Shown here in pieces: positions 22,639-31,647 of a stretch of 64,000 bases of DNA. Source of the DNA: Stutzerimonas azotifigens (GTDB lineage Bacteria > Pseudomonadota > Gammaproteobacteria > Pseudomonadales > Pseudomonadaceae); contig NZ_JAAMRF010000004.1 of NCBI RefSeq assembly GCF_013522725.1, positions 62,001-126,000 on the forward strand. The letters are read 5' to 3'. The translations under genes were made by a program, and so were the position numbers. How positions within the stretch are numbered: the stretch's first letter is position 1; each line of letters begins with the position of its first letter. A model generated the notes under the pieces. It saw only the letters and a program-made list of their open reading frames with translations, made no database searches and was not told the origin of the DNA.

Positions 22639-23903
22639 CAGGTACGGATGTGACCGTCGCCGAAGACCACATATTTTTCGCTGGTCAGTCCTTCGAGGCC
22701 GACCGGGCCACGGGCGTGCAGCTTGTCGGTGGAGATGCCGATCTCGGCGCCCAGCCCGTACTCGAAGCCGTCGGCAAAACGGGTCGAGGCGTTGACCATC
22801 ACCGAACTCGAATCGACTTCGGTGAGAAAGCGGCGCGCATCGCTGAAGTGCTCGGTCACGATCGCATCGGTGTGCTGCGAACCGTAGCGGTTGATGTGCT
22901 CGATGGCCTCGTCCAGTGAATCGACGAGGCGAATCGACAGGATCGGCGCGTTGTATTCGGTGGACCAGTCTTCCTCGCTGGCGGCCAGCGCATCGCTGCC
23001 GAGCAGCTCGCAGGTCCGCGGGCAACCGCGCAGCTCGACACCCTTCTGGCGATAGATGTCGGCCAGCGGCGGCAGCACCTTCGCGGCCATCGCCTGGTGC
23101 ACCAGCAGCGTTTCCATGGTGTTGCACGGGGCGAAGCGCTGGGTCTTGGCGTTGTCGGCGATACGGATGGCCTTGCCCACATCCGCCGCCTGATCGACAT
23201 AGACGTGGCAGATGCCGTCAAGGTGCTTGATCACCGGAACCCGCGCTTCGCGACTGATGCGTTCGATCAACCCCTTGCCGCCGCGCGGGACGATCACATC
23301 GACATAGTCCGGCATGCTGATCAGCGCACCGACCGCCGCTCGATCGGTGGTCTCGACCACTTGCACCGCCGCTTCCGGCAGCCCGGCTTCGGCCAGACCG
23401 AGGCCGATGCAGCGGGCGATCGCCTGGTTGGAATGAATCGCCTCCGAACCGCCACGCAGGATGGTGGCGTTGCCAGACTTCAGGCAAAGGCTGGCGGCGT
23501 CGATGGTCACGTTGGGTCGCGACTCGTAGATGATGCCCACCACGCCCAGCGGCACGCGCATCTTGCCGACCTGAATTCCGGAGGGCAGAAAGCGCATGTC
23601 GCGGATCTCGCCGATCGGGTCGGGCAACGTGGCGACCTGGCGCAGGCCTTCGATCATGTCGTCCACCCGCGCCGGCGTCAGCGCCAGGCGATCGAGCATG
23701 GCCGCGCCCAGCCCGCTGGCCCGGCCCGCCTCCAGGTCGCGCGCGTTGGCCGCGGCCAATTCCGGGCGCGCCGCATCCAGGGCCGCCGCGGCGGCCTGCA
23801 GGGCGCGATTCTTCTGGGCGGTGCTGGCTCGTGCGAGTACCCGCGACGCCTCGCGCGCCGCGCGACCCAAGCGGGTCATGTAGTCGAGTACGGACTCGGT
23901 CAT
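22638..23903 (-). CDS. proA: Gamma-glutamyl phosphate reductase
   Basis: Second step of proline synthesis, NADPH-dependent reduction of glutamyl-5-phosphate; 421 residues. The ALDH-like catalytic cysteine is in [14 protein letters not shown]; other landmarks are [15 protein letters not shown] and [13 protein letters not shown] 23903 gives MTESVLDYM, a normal ProA start. It appears to be the first gene of the leftward run that continues through mrdA-rodA to lipA; the 200 bases upstream, shared with the divergent DedA-PAP2 gene, should hold the promoter. Confidence 0.96.
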   Translation of the reverse strand: MTESVLDYMTRLGRAAREASRVLARASTAQKNRALQAAAAALDAARPELAAANARDLEAGRASGLGAAMLDRLALTPARVDDMIEGLRQVATLPDPIGEIRDMRFLPSGIQVGKMRVPLGVVGIIYESRPNVTIDAASLCLKSGNATILRGGSEAIHSNQAIARCIGLGLAEAGLPEAAVQVVETTDRAAVGALISMPDYVDVIVPRGGKGLIERISREARVPVIKHLDGICHVYVDQAADVGKAIRIADNAKTQRFAPCNTMETLLVHQAMAAKVLPPLADIYRQKGVELRGCPRTCELLGSDALAASEEDWSTEYNAPILSIRLVDSLDEAIEHINRYGSQHTDAIVTEHFSDARRFLTEVDSSSVMVNASTRFADGFEYGLGAEIGISTDKLHARGPVGLEGLTSEKYVVFGDGHIRT

Positions 23904-24106
23904 GGTGGAGCTGGCCTGGCTGGAGGGAAAGCCGCTGATTATAACCGTCGCGCCAAGCCACGCACAGCGGCGCTCGCCGGATGGGCGAAATATCCTGGAT
24001 GCGGGGATACTGCAAGGGCATAGCTCGCAGGCGACGGGCTGTCGCCTGACTGAAACCACGACAGCCCGACCGGGTCGAAGCTGCACCGCCGAACAAGGAA
24101 ACGTGC

Positions 24107-25426
24107 ATGGGCCAGTGGCTCGAAACACTCACCGGCTGGCTGGGCGCCCAACCGCACTGGCTCGGTCTTGCCCTGCTGATCGCCGCCTGCGTCGAATGCC
24201 TGGCCATTGTCGGCCTGCTCGTCCCCGGAACCGTCCTGCTGTTCGCCATCGCCATGCTGGCGGGAAGTGGCGCGCTGGGCCTGGGCGAAACGCTGCTGCT
24301 GGGCTATATCGGAGGCCTGCTGGGCGATCTGATCTCCTATGCCCTGGGCCGACGCTATCACCAGAACATCCGTAAGATCCGCCCCCTGCGCAACCACCCC
24401 GAATGGCTGCTGCGGGCCGAAGGCTACTTCCAGCGCTACGGGGTGGCGAGCCTGCTCGTGGGGCGCTTCATCGGCCCGCTACGGCCGATGCTGCCGATGA
24501 CCGCGGGCATGCTGGACATGCCTTTCGGTCGCTTCCTGCTGGTCAGCCTGCTGGCGTCGGCCGGCTGGGCGATGGCCTATCTGCTGCCCGGCTGGACGGC
24601 AGGCGCTGCGTTTCGCCTGCCACTGCCGGAGGGTTTCTGGAGCGAGGCGGCGATCATCGTCGGCGGCCTGCTGCTGGTGATCGGCGTGACCGTACACGGC
24701 AGCCTGTATCGGCTGCGCTCGACCAGCCGACTGGCCGCGCTGCTCAGCGGCTGCGCGTTGCTCGCGCTGTTTCTCGCGTGGCCGCACTTCAAGGAGTTCG
24801 ACGAGGGCCTGCTGGCGGTGATCCAGGGCGAACGCAGCCTCGGCTTGGATCGTTTTATGGTGGTGGTGACCCGCTTTGGCGATTTTCGCGCTCAGTTGCT
24901 GGCCGGGGTACTGCTCTGCTCGCTGCTGCTGGTGCTGCGTCAATGGCGCGCGGCGCTGTTCGCGATCATCGCGCTGCTCGGTACGGCACTGGCCAATGGC
25001 ACACTGAAAGCGTCCTTTGCCCGAATGCGCCCGGAGGTGATTCTCGAGCCGCTGAGTTCCTACAGCTTCCCCTCGGGTCACGCCTCGGCCAGCTTTGCGT
25101 TCTTCCTCGTGCTCGGGCTGCTCGCGGGGCGTGAGCAGCCCCCACGAATGCGCCTGACCTGGCTGCTGCTTGCCAGCCTGCCGGCCACGGCAATCGCCCT
25201 TTCGCGCGTTTATCTGGGGGTGCACTGGCCGACCGACGTGATCGGCGGCGCCTTGCTGGCAGCGACGTTCTGCGCAGCCGCGCTGGCGCTCAGCCAGTGG
25301 CGTGCTCCGCTTAGCGCGCTGCGGCCGAAGGTCTGGTGGATCCTGATGCCGGCCTGCCTGGCCATGCTCGGCGCCTATGCCCTGTGGGCCTTGTCCGGCG
25401 CCTTCGAGCTGTATCGCTACGAATGA
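24107..25426 (+). CDS. DedA-PAP2 fusion membrane protein
   Basis: Polytopic membrane protein of 439 residues with two fused domains. Residues about 1-185 form a DedA/SNARE-associated domain ([40 protein letters not shown]). Residues about 215-415 form a PAP2 phosphatase with its three motifs: K301 in [13 protein letters not shown]322-325, and SRVYLGVH with H373. DedA proteins of the UptA group flip undecaprenyl phosphate, and membrane PAP2 enzymes dephosphorylate undecaprenyl pyrophosphate, so the fusion could couple both steps of lipid-carrier recycling; that is inference. Phosphatidylglycerophosphate or LPS-related substrates are alternatives. It is divergent from proA. Confidence 0.88.
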   Translation: MGQWLETLTGWLGAQPHWLGLALLIAACVECLAIVGLLVPGTVLLFAIAMLAGSGALGLGETLLLGYIGGLLGDLISYALGRRYHQNIRKIRPLRNHPEWLLRAEGYFQRYGVASLLVGRFIGPLRPMLPMTAGMLDMPFGRFLLVSLLASAGWAMAYLLPGWTAGAAFRLPLPEGFWSEAAIIVGGLLLVIGVTVHGSLYRLRSTSRLAALLSGCALLALFLAWPHFKEFDEGLLAVIQGERSLGLDRFMVVVTRFGDFRAQLLAGVLLCSLLLVLRQWRAALFAIIALLGTALANGTLKASFARMRPEVILEPLSSYSFPSGHASASFAFFLVLGLLAGREQPPRMRLTWLLLASLPATAIALSRVYLGVHWPTDVIGGALLAATFCAAALALSQWRAPLSALRPKVWWILMPACLAMLGAYALWALSGAFELYRYE

Positions 25427-25430
25427 CGGC

Positions 25431-26018
25431 TCAGTCGCCACCATCCTGCAGCTGTTCGAGAAACGACTGGATCAGATCGAGCTGCACCTGCGGCTCGCCC
25501 AGTTGCAGCAGGTGCAGCTTTTGATCGGGCTGAAACGGTAACAGGTAAGCCAGCTGGCTCGCCAGAGCCCGCTGGCCGGCCACCGTTCCGCCCATGCCGA
25601 GCGCCTCGACCAGCGGGTGCTGACCCAGCGCCTCGAGCAACGCGACCAGATCGGCGTGCTCGGCCTGTAGCGGCAGCTCCTGCTCCGGCTCGAGCCACTC
25701 GACCTCGGCGACGGTGAGCTGGTCGCGCTGTACCTCTGCGCTGAGCACCTTGAAACGTCGCCCGCCCTCGACCCGAATGCCCAGCAGCCCATTGGGGCGC
25801 TGCTGCCAGTCACGAATCAATGCCTCGCAGCCGAAGGTGGAGAACGATGAGGCCGCCTCGCCCACCTCCTTGCCCTCGACGATGCTGACCACGCCAAAGC
25901 CGTGGCCTTCCTTCATGCAGCGACTGACCATATCCAGGTAGCGCGCCTCGAACAGCTGCAGGTCGAGCTTGCAGCCGGGGAAAAGCACCGTATCAAGGGG
26001 AAACAGGGGTAGCGTCAT
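25431..26018 (-). CDS. LON N-terminal (substrate-binding) domain protein
   Basis: Stand-alone LON_substr_bdg (PF02190) protein of 195 residues with no ATPase or protease domain. It opens LPLFPLDTVLFPGCKLDLQLFEARY, the typical first motif, and has a helical C-terminal half. Such proteins may recognise substrates or be remnants of Lon-like regulation; no function is assigned. ATG 26018 follows TGGAG at 7 bases; an ATG at 26030 overlapping the lrgB stop is possible but less well placed. Last gene of the lrgA-lrgB-LON run. Confidence 0.88.
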   Translation of the reverse strand: MTLPLFPLDTVLFPGCKLDLQLFEARYLDMVSRCMKEGHGFGVVSIVEGKEVGEAASSFSTFGCEALIRDWQQRPNGLLGIRVEGGRRFKVLSAEVQRDQLTVAEVEWLEPEQELPLQAEHADLVALLEALGQHPLVEALGMGGTVAGQRALASQLAYLLPFQPDQKLHLLQLGEPQVQLDLIQSFLEQLQDGGD

Positions 26019-26029
26019 GACAGGCTCCA

Positions 26030-26746
26030 TTACAACAACAGGCTGACAGCCAACGGCAACAGCACCGCAGTCATCACGCCCATCAGGCTCATCGCAAGGG
26101 CCGCAAAGGCACCGCACTCCTCACTCTCCTGCAACGCCTGGGCCGTGCCGACCGCATGCGCACTCAACCCCAGCGCCATGCCGCGGGCCGCAGGATGCTG
26201 AACACCAAAGCGGCGTAACAGTTCCGGCCCGAGGATGGCGCCCAGCACGCCGGTGATCATCACGAAGACCGCCGCCAGCGCAGCGATGCCGCCGATCTGC
26301 CCAGCCACCAGCATGGCGATGGGCGAGGTCACCGACTTGGGCGCCAAGGTCATCAGCATCAGACGCTCAGTGCCGAACGCCCAGGCCAGGGCCATGCCCA
26401 AGGCCGTCGCGCTCGCTCCACCGATGAGCAAGGTCAGCATGATCGGAGAGAACAGCTCGCGAATCCGCCGCAAATTCAGATAGAGCGGCACCGCCAGGGC
26501 CACGGTCGCCGGCCCGAGCAGCACGGTCAGCCACTGGGCACTCGCGGCATATTCGGTGTATTCGATACCGCACGCCAGCAGCACACCGATCACCAGCACC
26601 ATCGACACCAGCACCGGCTGCAGGAATACCCACCGGGTTTTCTCATAGGCGGCGCAGGCCAACTGATACACCGCCAGGGTGATTGCCACCGCGAACAGCG
26701 GATGATGAACCACCGCTTGCCACGCAGCCTGCCATTGCAATGTCAT
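26030..26746 (-). CDS. lrgB: LrgB/CidB-family membrane protein
   Basis: Inner-membrane protein of 238 residues with about six to seven hydrophobic segments and the LrgB signatures LAPKSVTSPIAM and GMALGLSAHAVGTAQALQ. In Staphylococcus, CidB/LrgB act with the holin-like CidA/LrgA on murein hydrolase activity and cell death; in other bacteria they have been linked to glycolate or pyruvate transport. The start overlaps the lrgA stop (ATGA). Which of the two roles applies here cannot be read from the sequence. Confidence 0.9.
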   Translation of the reverse strand: MTLQWQAAWQAVVHHPLFAVAITLAVYQLACAAYEKTRWVFLQPVLVSMVLVIGVLLACGIEYTEYAASAQWLTVLLGPATVALAVPLYLNLRRIRELFSPIMLTLLIGGASATALGMALAWAFGTERLMLMTLAPKSVTSPIAMLVAGQIGGIAALAAVFVMITGVLGAILGPELLRRFGVQHPAARGMALGLSAHAVGTAQALQESEECGAFAALAMSLMGVMTAVLLPLAVSLLL

Positions 26747-27105
26747 GCGACCTCCCGACGGCGCTGCTGGCGCCGGATCAGGGCCTGCATCAACCAGCCG
26801 GTGAACACCAGCGAGATCACCAGCGACAACACCAGCACGCCGACGATCGCCCAAAAGTCCCGCACGATCGCTCCGGTATAGGCCATCACACCGACCGCTG
26901 GCGGTACCAGCAATAGCGGCAGATAACGCAGCAGGCTGCTCGCCGCGAGCTGCAACGATTGGCCGGCGCTACCACGCACCAGCAAGGTCACGAACAACAG
27001 CAGCAGCCCGACGATCGGCCCCGGCAGGATGGACAGAAACAGCACGTTGATCGCCGTACCCAGCAACTGAAACAGGACCAGCCAGGTCAGGCCACGTAGC
27101 AACAT
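26743..27105 (-). CDS. lrgA: LrgA/CidA-family holin-like protein
   Basis: Small membrane protein of 120 residues with four hydrophobic segments and the CidA/LrgA motif LPGPIVGLLLLF. ATG 27105 is preferred because GAGGAGG stands 7 bases upstream; an open frame reaches 27147 but without a ribosome site. It is first in a three-gene operon with lrgB and the LON-domain gene. No LysR-type regulator of the CidR kind adjoins it. Confidence 0.9.
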   Translation of the reverse strand: MLLRGLTWLVLFQLLGTAINVLFLSILPGPIVGLLLLFVTLLVRGSAGQSLQLAASSLLRYLPLLLVPPAVGVMAYTGAIVRDFWAIVGVLVLSLVISLVFTGWLMQALIRRQQRRREVA

Positions 27106-27281
27106 CGGAAGCCTCCTCAAAAAGTGGGCGGGCATTATAAAGGGCATACCGGTATCGCCCAGTTGCCACCCTCGACAGCACGCTATGGCAGGTCATTCGC
27201 CACGGCCATGCTTGGTTGACCCTCTGCAAAGCGCATGCTGATCTACCGAACCCCCATAACAAGACCTCTTCAGGAGGACGC

Positions 27282-27737
27282 ATGCCGCAAGTTCCCGTTA
27301 CAGAACTAAAGGACTATATAGGCAAGGACCTCGGCCGGTCCGAGTGGTTGACCATCGACCAGGATCGCATCGACCGCTTCGCCGATTGCACAGGCGACCA
27401 CCAGTTCATCCATGTTGACCCGGAAAAGGCCAAGCTCACTCCCTTCGGCACCACCATCGCCCACGGCTTTCTCTCTCTCTCGCTGATCCCCATGCTGATG
27501 GGGGACCTGCTGGTGCGCCCAGAAGGCACGAAGATGGGCATCAACTACGGGCTCGACAGCGTGCGCTTCATTCAGCCGGTCAAGGTCGGATCGCGGGTGC
27601 GCCTGAACGTGACGCTGCTCGACGCCTACGAGAAGAACCCCGGCCAGTGGCTCCTGAAAGCGCGCGTCGAGATGGAGATCGAGGGCGGCGACAAGCCGGC
27701 CTACATCGCCGAGACCCTGGCACTCTGCTTCGTCTGA
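27282..27737 (+). CDS. MaoC-like (R)-specific enoyl-CoA hydratase
   Basis: Single hot-dog-fold MaoC dehydratase domain, 151 residues. The hydratase 2 motif is present as FADCTGDHQFIHVDPEKA followed by FGTTIAHGFLSLSL, with Asp and His as the likely catalytic pair. Such enzymes hydrate trans-2-enoyl-CoA, and PhaJ-type members feed PHA synthesis; the substrate here is unknown. Good ribosome site CAGGAGG before ATG 27282. It is divergent from lrgA. Confidence 0.88.
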   Translation: MPQVPVTELKDYIGKDLGRSEWLTIDQDRIDRFADCTGDHQFIHVDPEKAKLTPFGTTIAHGFLSLSLIPMLMGDLLVRPEGTKMGINYGLDSVRFIQPVKVGSRVRLNVTLLDAYEKNPGQWLLKARVEMEIEGGDKPAYIAETLALCFV

Positions 27738-27810
27738 GTGCAACGCTCCGGCTGATATCGACAAAGCCGCTTTGCGGCATACTGCTGGCACCCGAACGCC
27801 GAGAGCCCGT

Positions 27811-29493
27811 ATGCGCCGCCTGCTGTCCTTCACACTTGCCCTGCTCCTCGCCGCCTGCGGCGAGGGCGAACCCCTGATCCCGCCCGATGCCCGGCTGCCC
27901 GACGGCGGGCGCTACCGAGGCGAGCTTGTCGGCGGCCTACTGCAAGGCGAAGGGCGTATCGATTACGCCAACGGCAGCTTCTACAGCGGGAGCTTCAAGG
28001 CCGGCCAGTTGAGCGGGCCAGGGATCTGGGAGGGACCCAGCGGCGACCGCTACGAAGGAGAGTTCTCCGCCGGACTGTTCGAGGGTGTCGGGGTCTTCCG
28101 CTACGCCGAGGGCGCCGTCTACGAAGGGCAGTTCCGCCTCGGCCGGATGGAAGGCAAAGGTGTCTTCAGCCAGGGCGGCATGCGCTACGAAGGCGACTTT
28201 TTGCGTGACCGCTACCATGGGCAGGGCCGCCTGACCTATCCCGACGGACAGGTATACGAAGGCCAGTTCGCCAACGGCCAGCCACACGGCGAAGGCATGC
28301 GCCGCGAGGGTACGGACACCTACCAGGGACACTTCGTCAATGGCGTGCTCGACGGCCAAGGCAGCTTCAGCTCCGGCGACGGCGAACGCTACGAAGGCGG
28401 CTTCGCCAATGACCGCATGGATGGCCAGGGACGCTACGAAAGCGCCAGCGGCGATATCTGGAGCGGCACCTTCAGCGAGGGTGAACTGACCGGACAAGGC
28501 CAGCACATCGGCAGCGACGGCAGCCGCTACGAAGGCGGCTTTCGCGGCTGGCGCTACCACGGCCAAGGCCGCCTCGACTTTCCCGATGGCAGCCATTACC
28601 AGGGCGGCTTTCGCTACGGTCAGTTCCACGGCAAGGGCGAACGCGTGCTGGCCGACGGGCGCAGCGAATCGGGAAACTGGCGCGGCGGCCGTCGCGTCAG
28701 TGATGAGCAGGGCCAGCCGCTGGCCGATCCTCTGGAAATCGGCCTGCTGAATCAGGGCCGCCTGCTCGACGAAGCGCTCCAAGCCCTGCCCGCCTCGACA
28801 CCTGCTGCCGAACTCTACAGCCTGACCTTCGCCGGCGACGGCCAGCAGAGCGTGTTCCTGCGCGAGGCCGATTTCGTCAGCCGACTACTGAGCGAACGCT
28901 ACCGCGCCCGCGGACAGATCACGCTGGTCAACCACCGCGACCACCTCGCCGACCGCCCCCTGGCGACCCGGGAGAACCTTCGCCGGGCAATCGAGGCCCT
29001 TGCCAAGGCCAGCGGGCCGGAGGACCTGCTGTTCTTCTATTTCACCAGCCACGGCTCGGCGGATCACCAACTGGCCATCGACCAGCCGCGTCTGACGCTG
29101 GATAACCTGCCGGCGGCCGATCTTGCCCAGCTATTGCAACCGCTGGCAGATCGCAACAAGGTCGTGATTATCTCGGCCTGCTATTCGGGCGGTTTCATCG
29201 AGCCGCTCAAGAATGCGCATACCCTGGTGATGACCGCCGCTCGAGCCGACCGGGTTTCCTTCGGCTGTTCGGAAGAGAGCGATTTCACCTATTTCGGCCG
29301 CGCGCTGTTCGCCGAGGCACTGACCCGCACGGACGATCTGGCCGAGGCCTTCGAACTGGCGAAAGCCCATGTTGCCGAACAGGAACAGGCTGAGCAGTAT
29401 CAGCCATCGGAACCCCAGCTCTGGGCCCCCGAAGGGGTACTTGCCCACTGGCGCAGGCTACAGGACACCCAGCCCGCCCACTCGGATGACTGA
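27811..29493 (+). CDS. MORN-repeat lipoprotein with C13 (caspase-like) peptidase domain
   Basis: Predicted lipoprotein of 560 residues. Signal peptide with lipobox LLLAAC (Cys16). Residues about 33-285 hold eleven recognisable MORN repeats of 22-23 residues (YEGxFxxGxxxGxG pattern) plus a degenerate twelfth. Residues about 320-530 form a legumain/C13-type caspase-fold domain: the catalytic His414 lies in FTSHGSAD after the strand LLFFYF, and Cys457 in IISACYSGGF. Both residues of the dyad are intact, so it is probably an active envelope cysteine peptidase. MORN repeats bind lipids or proteins in other systems. ATG 27811 starts the signal peptide; upstream frame is not signal-like. Substrate and biological role are unknown. 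Confidence 0.88.
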   Translation: MRRLLSFTLALLLAACGEGEPLIPPDARLPDGGRYRGELVGGLLQGEGRIDYANGSFYSGSFKAGQLSGPGIWEGPSGDRYEGEFSAGLFEGVGVFRYAEGAVYEGQFRLGRMEGKGVFSQGGMRYEGDFLRDRYHGQGRLTYPDGQVYEGQFANGQPHGEGMRREGTDTYQGHFVNGVLDGQGSFSSGDGERYEGGFANDRMDGQGRYESASGDIWSGTFSEGELTGQGQHIGSDGSRYEGGFRGWRYHGQGRLDFPDGSHYQGGFRYGQFHGKGERVLADGRSESGNWRGGRRVSDEQGQPLADPLEIGLLNQGRLLDEALQALPASTPAAELYSLTFAGDGQQSVFLREADFVSRLLSERYRARGQITLVNHRDHLADRPLATRENLRRAIEALAKASGPEDLLFFYFTSHGSADHQLAIDQPRLTLDNLPAADLAQLLQPLADRNKVVIISACYSGGFIEPLKNAHTLVMTAARADRVSFGCSEESDFTYFGRALFAEALTRTDDLAEAFELAKAHVAEQEQAEQYQPSEPQLWAPEGVLAHWRRLQDTQPAHSDD

Positions 29494-29511
29494 ACAGAGA
29501 GGGAGCACGCT

Positions 29512-30153
29512 ATGTATCTGACGCCCCAGCGCATTCTGCTTGCCGGCGCCACAGGCCTCACCGGCGAGCATCTGTTGGACCGACTGCTCAACGAGCCCAC
29601 GGTGGAGTGCGTGTTGGCGCCCACCCGCCGCCCTCTGGCCGAGCATCCACGCCTGGAAAACCCGGTCGGCGAACTGGAGGCGCTGTTGCCACAGCTGTCC
29701 GGGGACATCGATACCGCCTTCTGCTGCCTGGGCACCACGATCAAGCAGGCCGGCAGCGAAGAGGCCTTTCACGCCATCGACCATGACCTGATTGTCGCCT
29801 TCGCGCAGCGCGCACGGGAGCTGGGCGCCCGACATCTGCTGGTGATCAGTTCGCTGGGTGCGGACGTGGATTCGCGTTTTTTCTACACCAGAGTCAAGGG
29901 CGAGGTCGAACGCGACCTGATTGCCCAAGACTGGCCCCAACTGACTATCGCGCGGCCTTCGCACCTGCTTGGCACGCGCATCGAGCCGCGCCTGAGCGAG
30001 CAGCTTGCTGGGCCGCTCACGCAATTGCTGCCGGGCAAGTATCGCGGCATCGACGCCTGCGCCCTGGCCTGGGCACTTTGGCGGCTTGCCCTCGAGCAGG
30101 GCAACGGCGTCAGGATCGTAGAGTCCGACGAGCTGAGAAAACTCGGTCAGTAA
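29512..30153 (+). CDS. NAD(P)-binding SDR-like oxidoreductase
   Basis: Atypical short-chain dehydrogenase/NAD(P)H-binding protein, 213 residues, resembling the HTATIP2/TIP30-type family. The Rossmann motif is [14 protein letters not shown], followed by [23 protein letters not shown], the YTRVKGEVE active-site-like YxxxK, and [11 protein letters not shown]. Its substrate is unknown. It starts 18 bases after the MORN-C13 gene with a GAGAGGGAG ribosome site, so the two are probably co-transcribed. It converges on orn with only 9 bases between stops. Confidence 0.88.
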   Translation: MYLTPQRILLAGATGLTGEHLLDRLLNEPTVECVLAPTRRPLAEHPRLENPVGELEALLPQLSGDIDTAFCCLGTTIKQAGSEEAFHAIDHDLIVAFAQRARELGARHLLVISSLGADVDSRFFYTRVKGEVERDLIAQDWPQLTIARPSHLLGTRIEPRLSEQLAGPLTQLLPGKYRGIDACALAWALWRLALEQGNGVRIVESDELRKLGQ

Positions 30154-30162
30154 CCGCAGACG

Positions 30163-30705
30163 TCAGATCTTGATGAAATGCTCGCGATAGTGGCGCAGCT
30201 CGGCGATCGAGTCGCGGATGTCGTCCATCGCCAGATGCGAGCTGCTCTTCTTCACGCCATCGCGTACGTGCGGCGCCCAGCGCGCGGCAAGCTCCTTGAG
30301 CGTCGACACGTCCAGGTTGCGGTAATGGAAATAGGCTTCGAGCCTGGGCATGTGGCGATAAAGAAAGCGCCGGTCCTGGCAGATGCTGTTGCCGCAGATC
30401 GGCGAAACACGCGCCGGCACCCATTGCTCCAGAAACGCCAGGGTCATCGCCTCGGCCTGGGCGGCGTCGATGCGGCTTTCCCTGACCCGCTGCGTCAATC
30501 CCGAACCGCCGTGCTGACGGGTATTCCACTCATCCATCGCGCCCAGCACCTCGTCACTCTGATGAACCGCGATTACCGGCCCTTCGGCCAGGACGTTGAG
30601 GTCACTGTCGGTCACGATGGTCGCCATCTCGATGATGACATCGTTGTCCGGATCCAGACCGGTCATTTCCAGGTCGATCCAGATCAGGTTCTGTGGGTTT
30701 TGCAT
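30163..30705 (-). CDS. orn: Oligoribonuclease
   Basis: DEDDh 3'-5' exonuclease of 180 residues that degrades diribonucleotides, including pGpG from c-di-GMP breakdown, and so influences c-di-GMP signalling. Motifs: [11 protein letters not shown] (D, E), [15 protein letters not shown] (third acidic), and [11 protein letters not shown] (His and Asp). It is an essential or near-essential core gene in Pseudomonas. Here it starts the block orn...rsgA-motAB...serB, known from P. aeruginosa. Confidence 0.97.
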   Translation of the reverse strand: MQNPQNLIWIDLEMTGLDPDNDVIIEMATIVTDSDLNVLAEGPVIAVHQSDEVLGAMDEWNTRQHGGSGLTQRVRESRIDAAQAEAMTLAFLEQWVPARVSPICGNSICQDRRFLYRHMPRLEAYFHYRNLDVSTLKELAARWAPHVRDGVKKSSSHLAMDDIRDSIAELRHYREHFIKI

Positions 30706-30757
30706 GGCGGGGCTCCTTGGCTCGGATGTGCAGTTTAGCCAGTTACCCCTCGGGCCG

Positions 30758-31540
30758 TCAGGCCCCGGCGGCCGGACGCCAGATCAGCAGCCGCGAATGA
30801 CGCCAGTCATTGAGCGACAGCGCCTCGAGCGGCTCGACGCCGGGGATGGCGAAGGTGTTGGAAATCAGCAGCGCCGAGGGCTTCATTTCGGCACGCGCCT
30901 TGTCCCACAGGGCAGGCATCGGCGCAGGAGACAGGAAGCAGTACACCACGTCGTACGCGCCAAGATCGACACGCCACAGGCTGACGAAACGCACCCGGCA
31001 ATTGCGCCGCGGCAGGCAGCGCAACCAGGACAGCACGAAGGTCAGCGGCGCCGTTTCGACGCCGACAAAGGTTGCCGCCGGATAGGCGCGCGACAGGCGC
31101 ACCAGCGTTCCGGCCAGCCCACTGCCCAGGTCGATCAGACGAAAATCGGCAGACAGCTCGGCAAGCCGGGAACGCAGACGCTGCTCGGTACCCGTGCCCG
31201 TGAGATAAAGCGGCACACGTTCGCCGAACGCGTTCCAGTTCAGCAACAGCAGCAACAGGAAACCACTCAGGGGCAACCATGGCGGTATCGCGTACCAGAA
31301 CAGCCCGACCAGGCTCGGCACGAACAGCAGATTGATCGCCAGCCACCAGCGCGACAGCCCCAGGCACTGGCCGATGACTGCAGCCAGAACCCCTTGCAGC
31401 CAGGCGGCGCCGAGCATGCCGAGCGGCCACTGAAGCTGCCGCGCCGCCAACAGCGCCAGCCAGGTCAGGCCGAGAGCGAGCAGATGGGCGAGCAAGGCAC
31501 GCAGGGCGGGATAGGAAGAGCGGATCGGCATGGGCGTCAT
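30758..31540 (-). CDS. Membrane-anchored class I SAM-dependent methyltransferase
   Basis: Protein of 260 residues. The first 100 residues contain about three hydrophobic segments (about 12-33, 42-60, 66-102), after which comes a cytosolic class I methyltransferase-like domain with the SAM loop [25 protein letters not shown], and [15 protein letters not shown] in place of a typical motif. The substrate is unknown; the membrane anchor suggests a lipid, quinone or membrane protein. It is upstream of orn on the same strand with a 52-base gap and divergent from rsgA. The ribosome site is weak; an ATG three codons later is an alternative start. Confidence 0.8.
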   Translation of the reverse strand: MTPMPIRSSYPALRALLAHLLALGLTWLALLAARQLQWPLGMLGAAWLQGVLAAVIGQCLGLSRWWLAINLLFVPSLVGLFWYAIPPWLPLSGFLLLLLLNWNAFGERVPLYLTGTGTEQRLRSRLAELSADFRLIDLGSGLAGTLVRLSRAYPAATFVGVETAPLTFVLSWLRCLPRRNCRVRFVSLWRVDLGAYDVVYCFLSPAPMPALWDKARAEMKPSALLISNTFAIPGVEPLEALSLNDWRHSRLLIWRPAAGA

Positions 31541-31647
31541 CGATCGGAGCGAGTCGTCAGTTTAACCTCACCCCGCGCAGTCGGCGGCACCGGCTGTGGT
31601 AGGGCCGCGTGCTAAACTCGGCATCCATCATTCCATAAGCGCACCCC

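Noticed and set aside
27772-27810. Upstream extension of the MORN-C13 gene
   Set aside because: The extra residues (MRHTAGTRTPRAR) would bury the signal peptide and lipobox; ATG 27811 gives a proper lipoprotein start.
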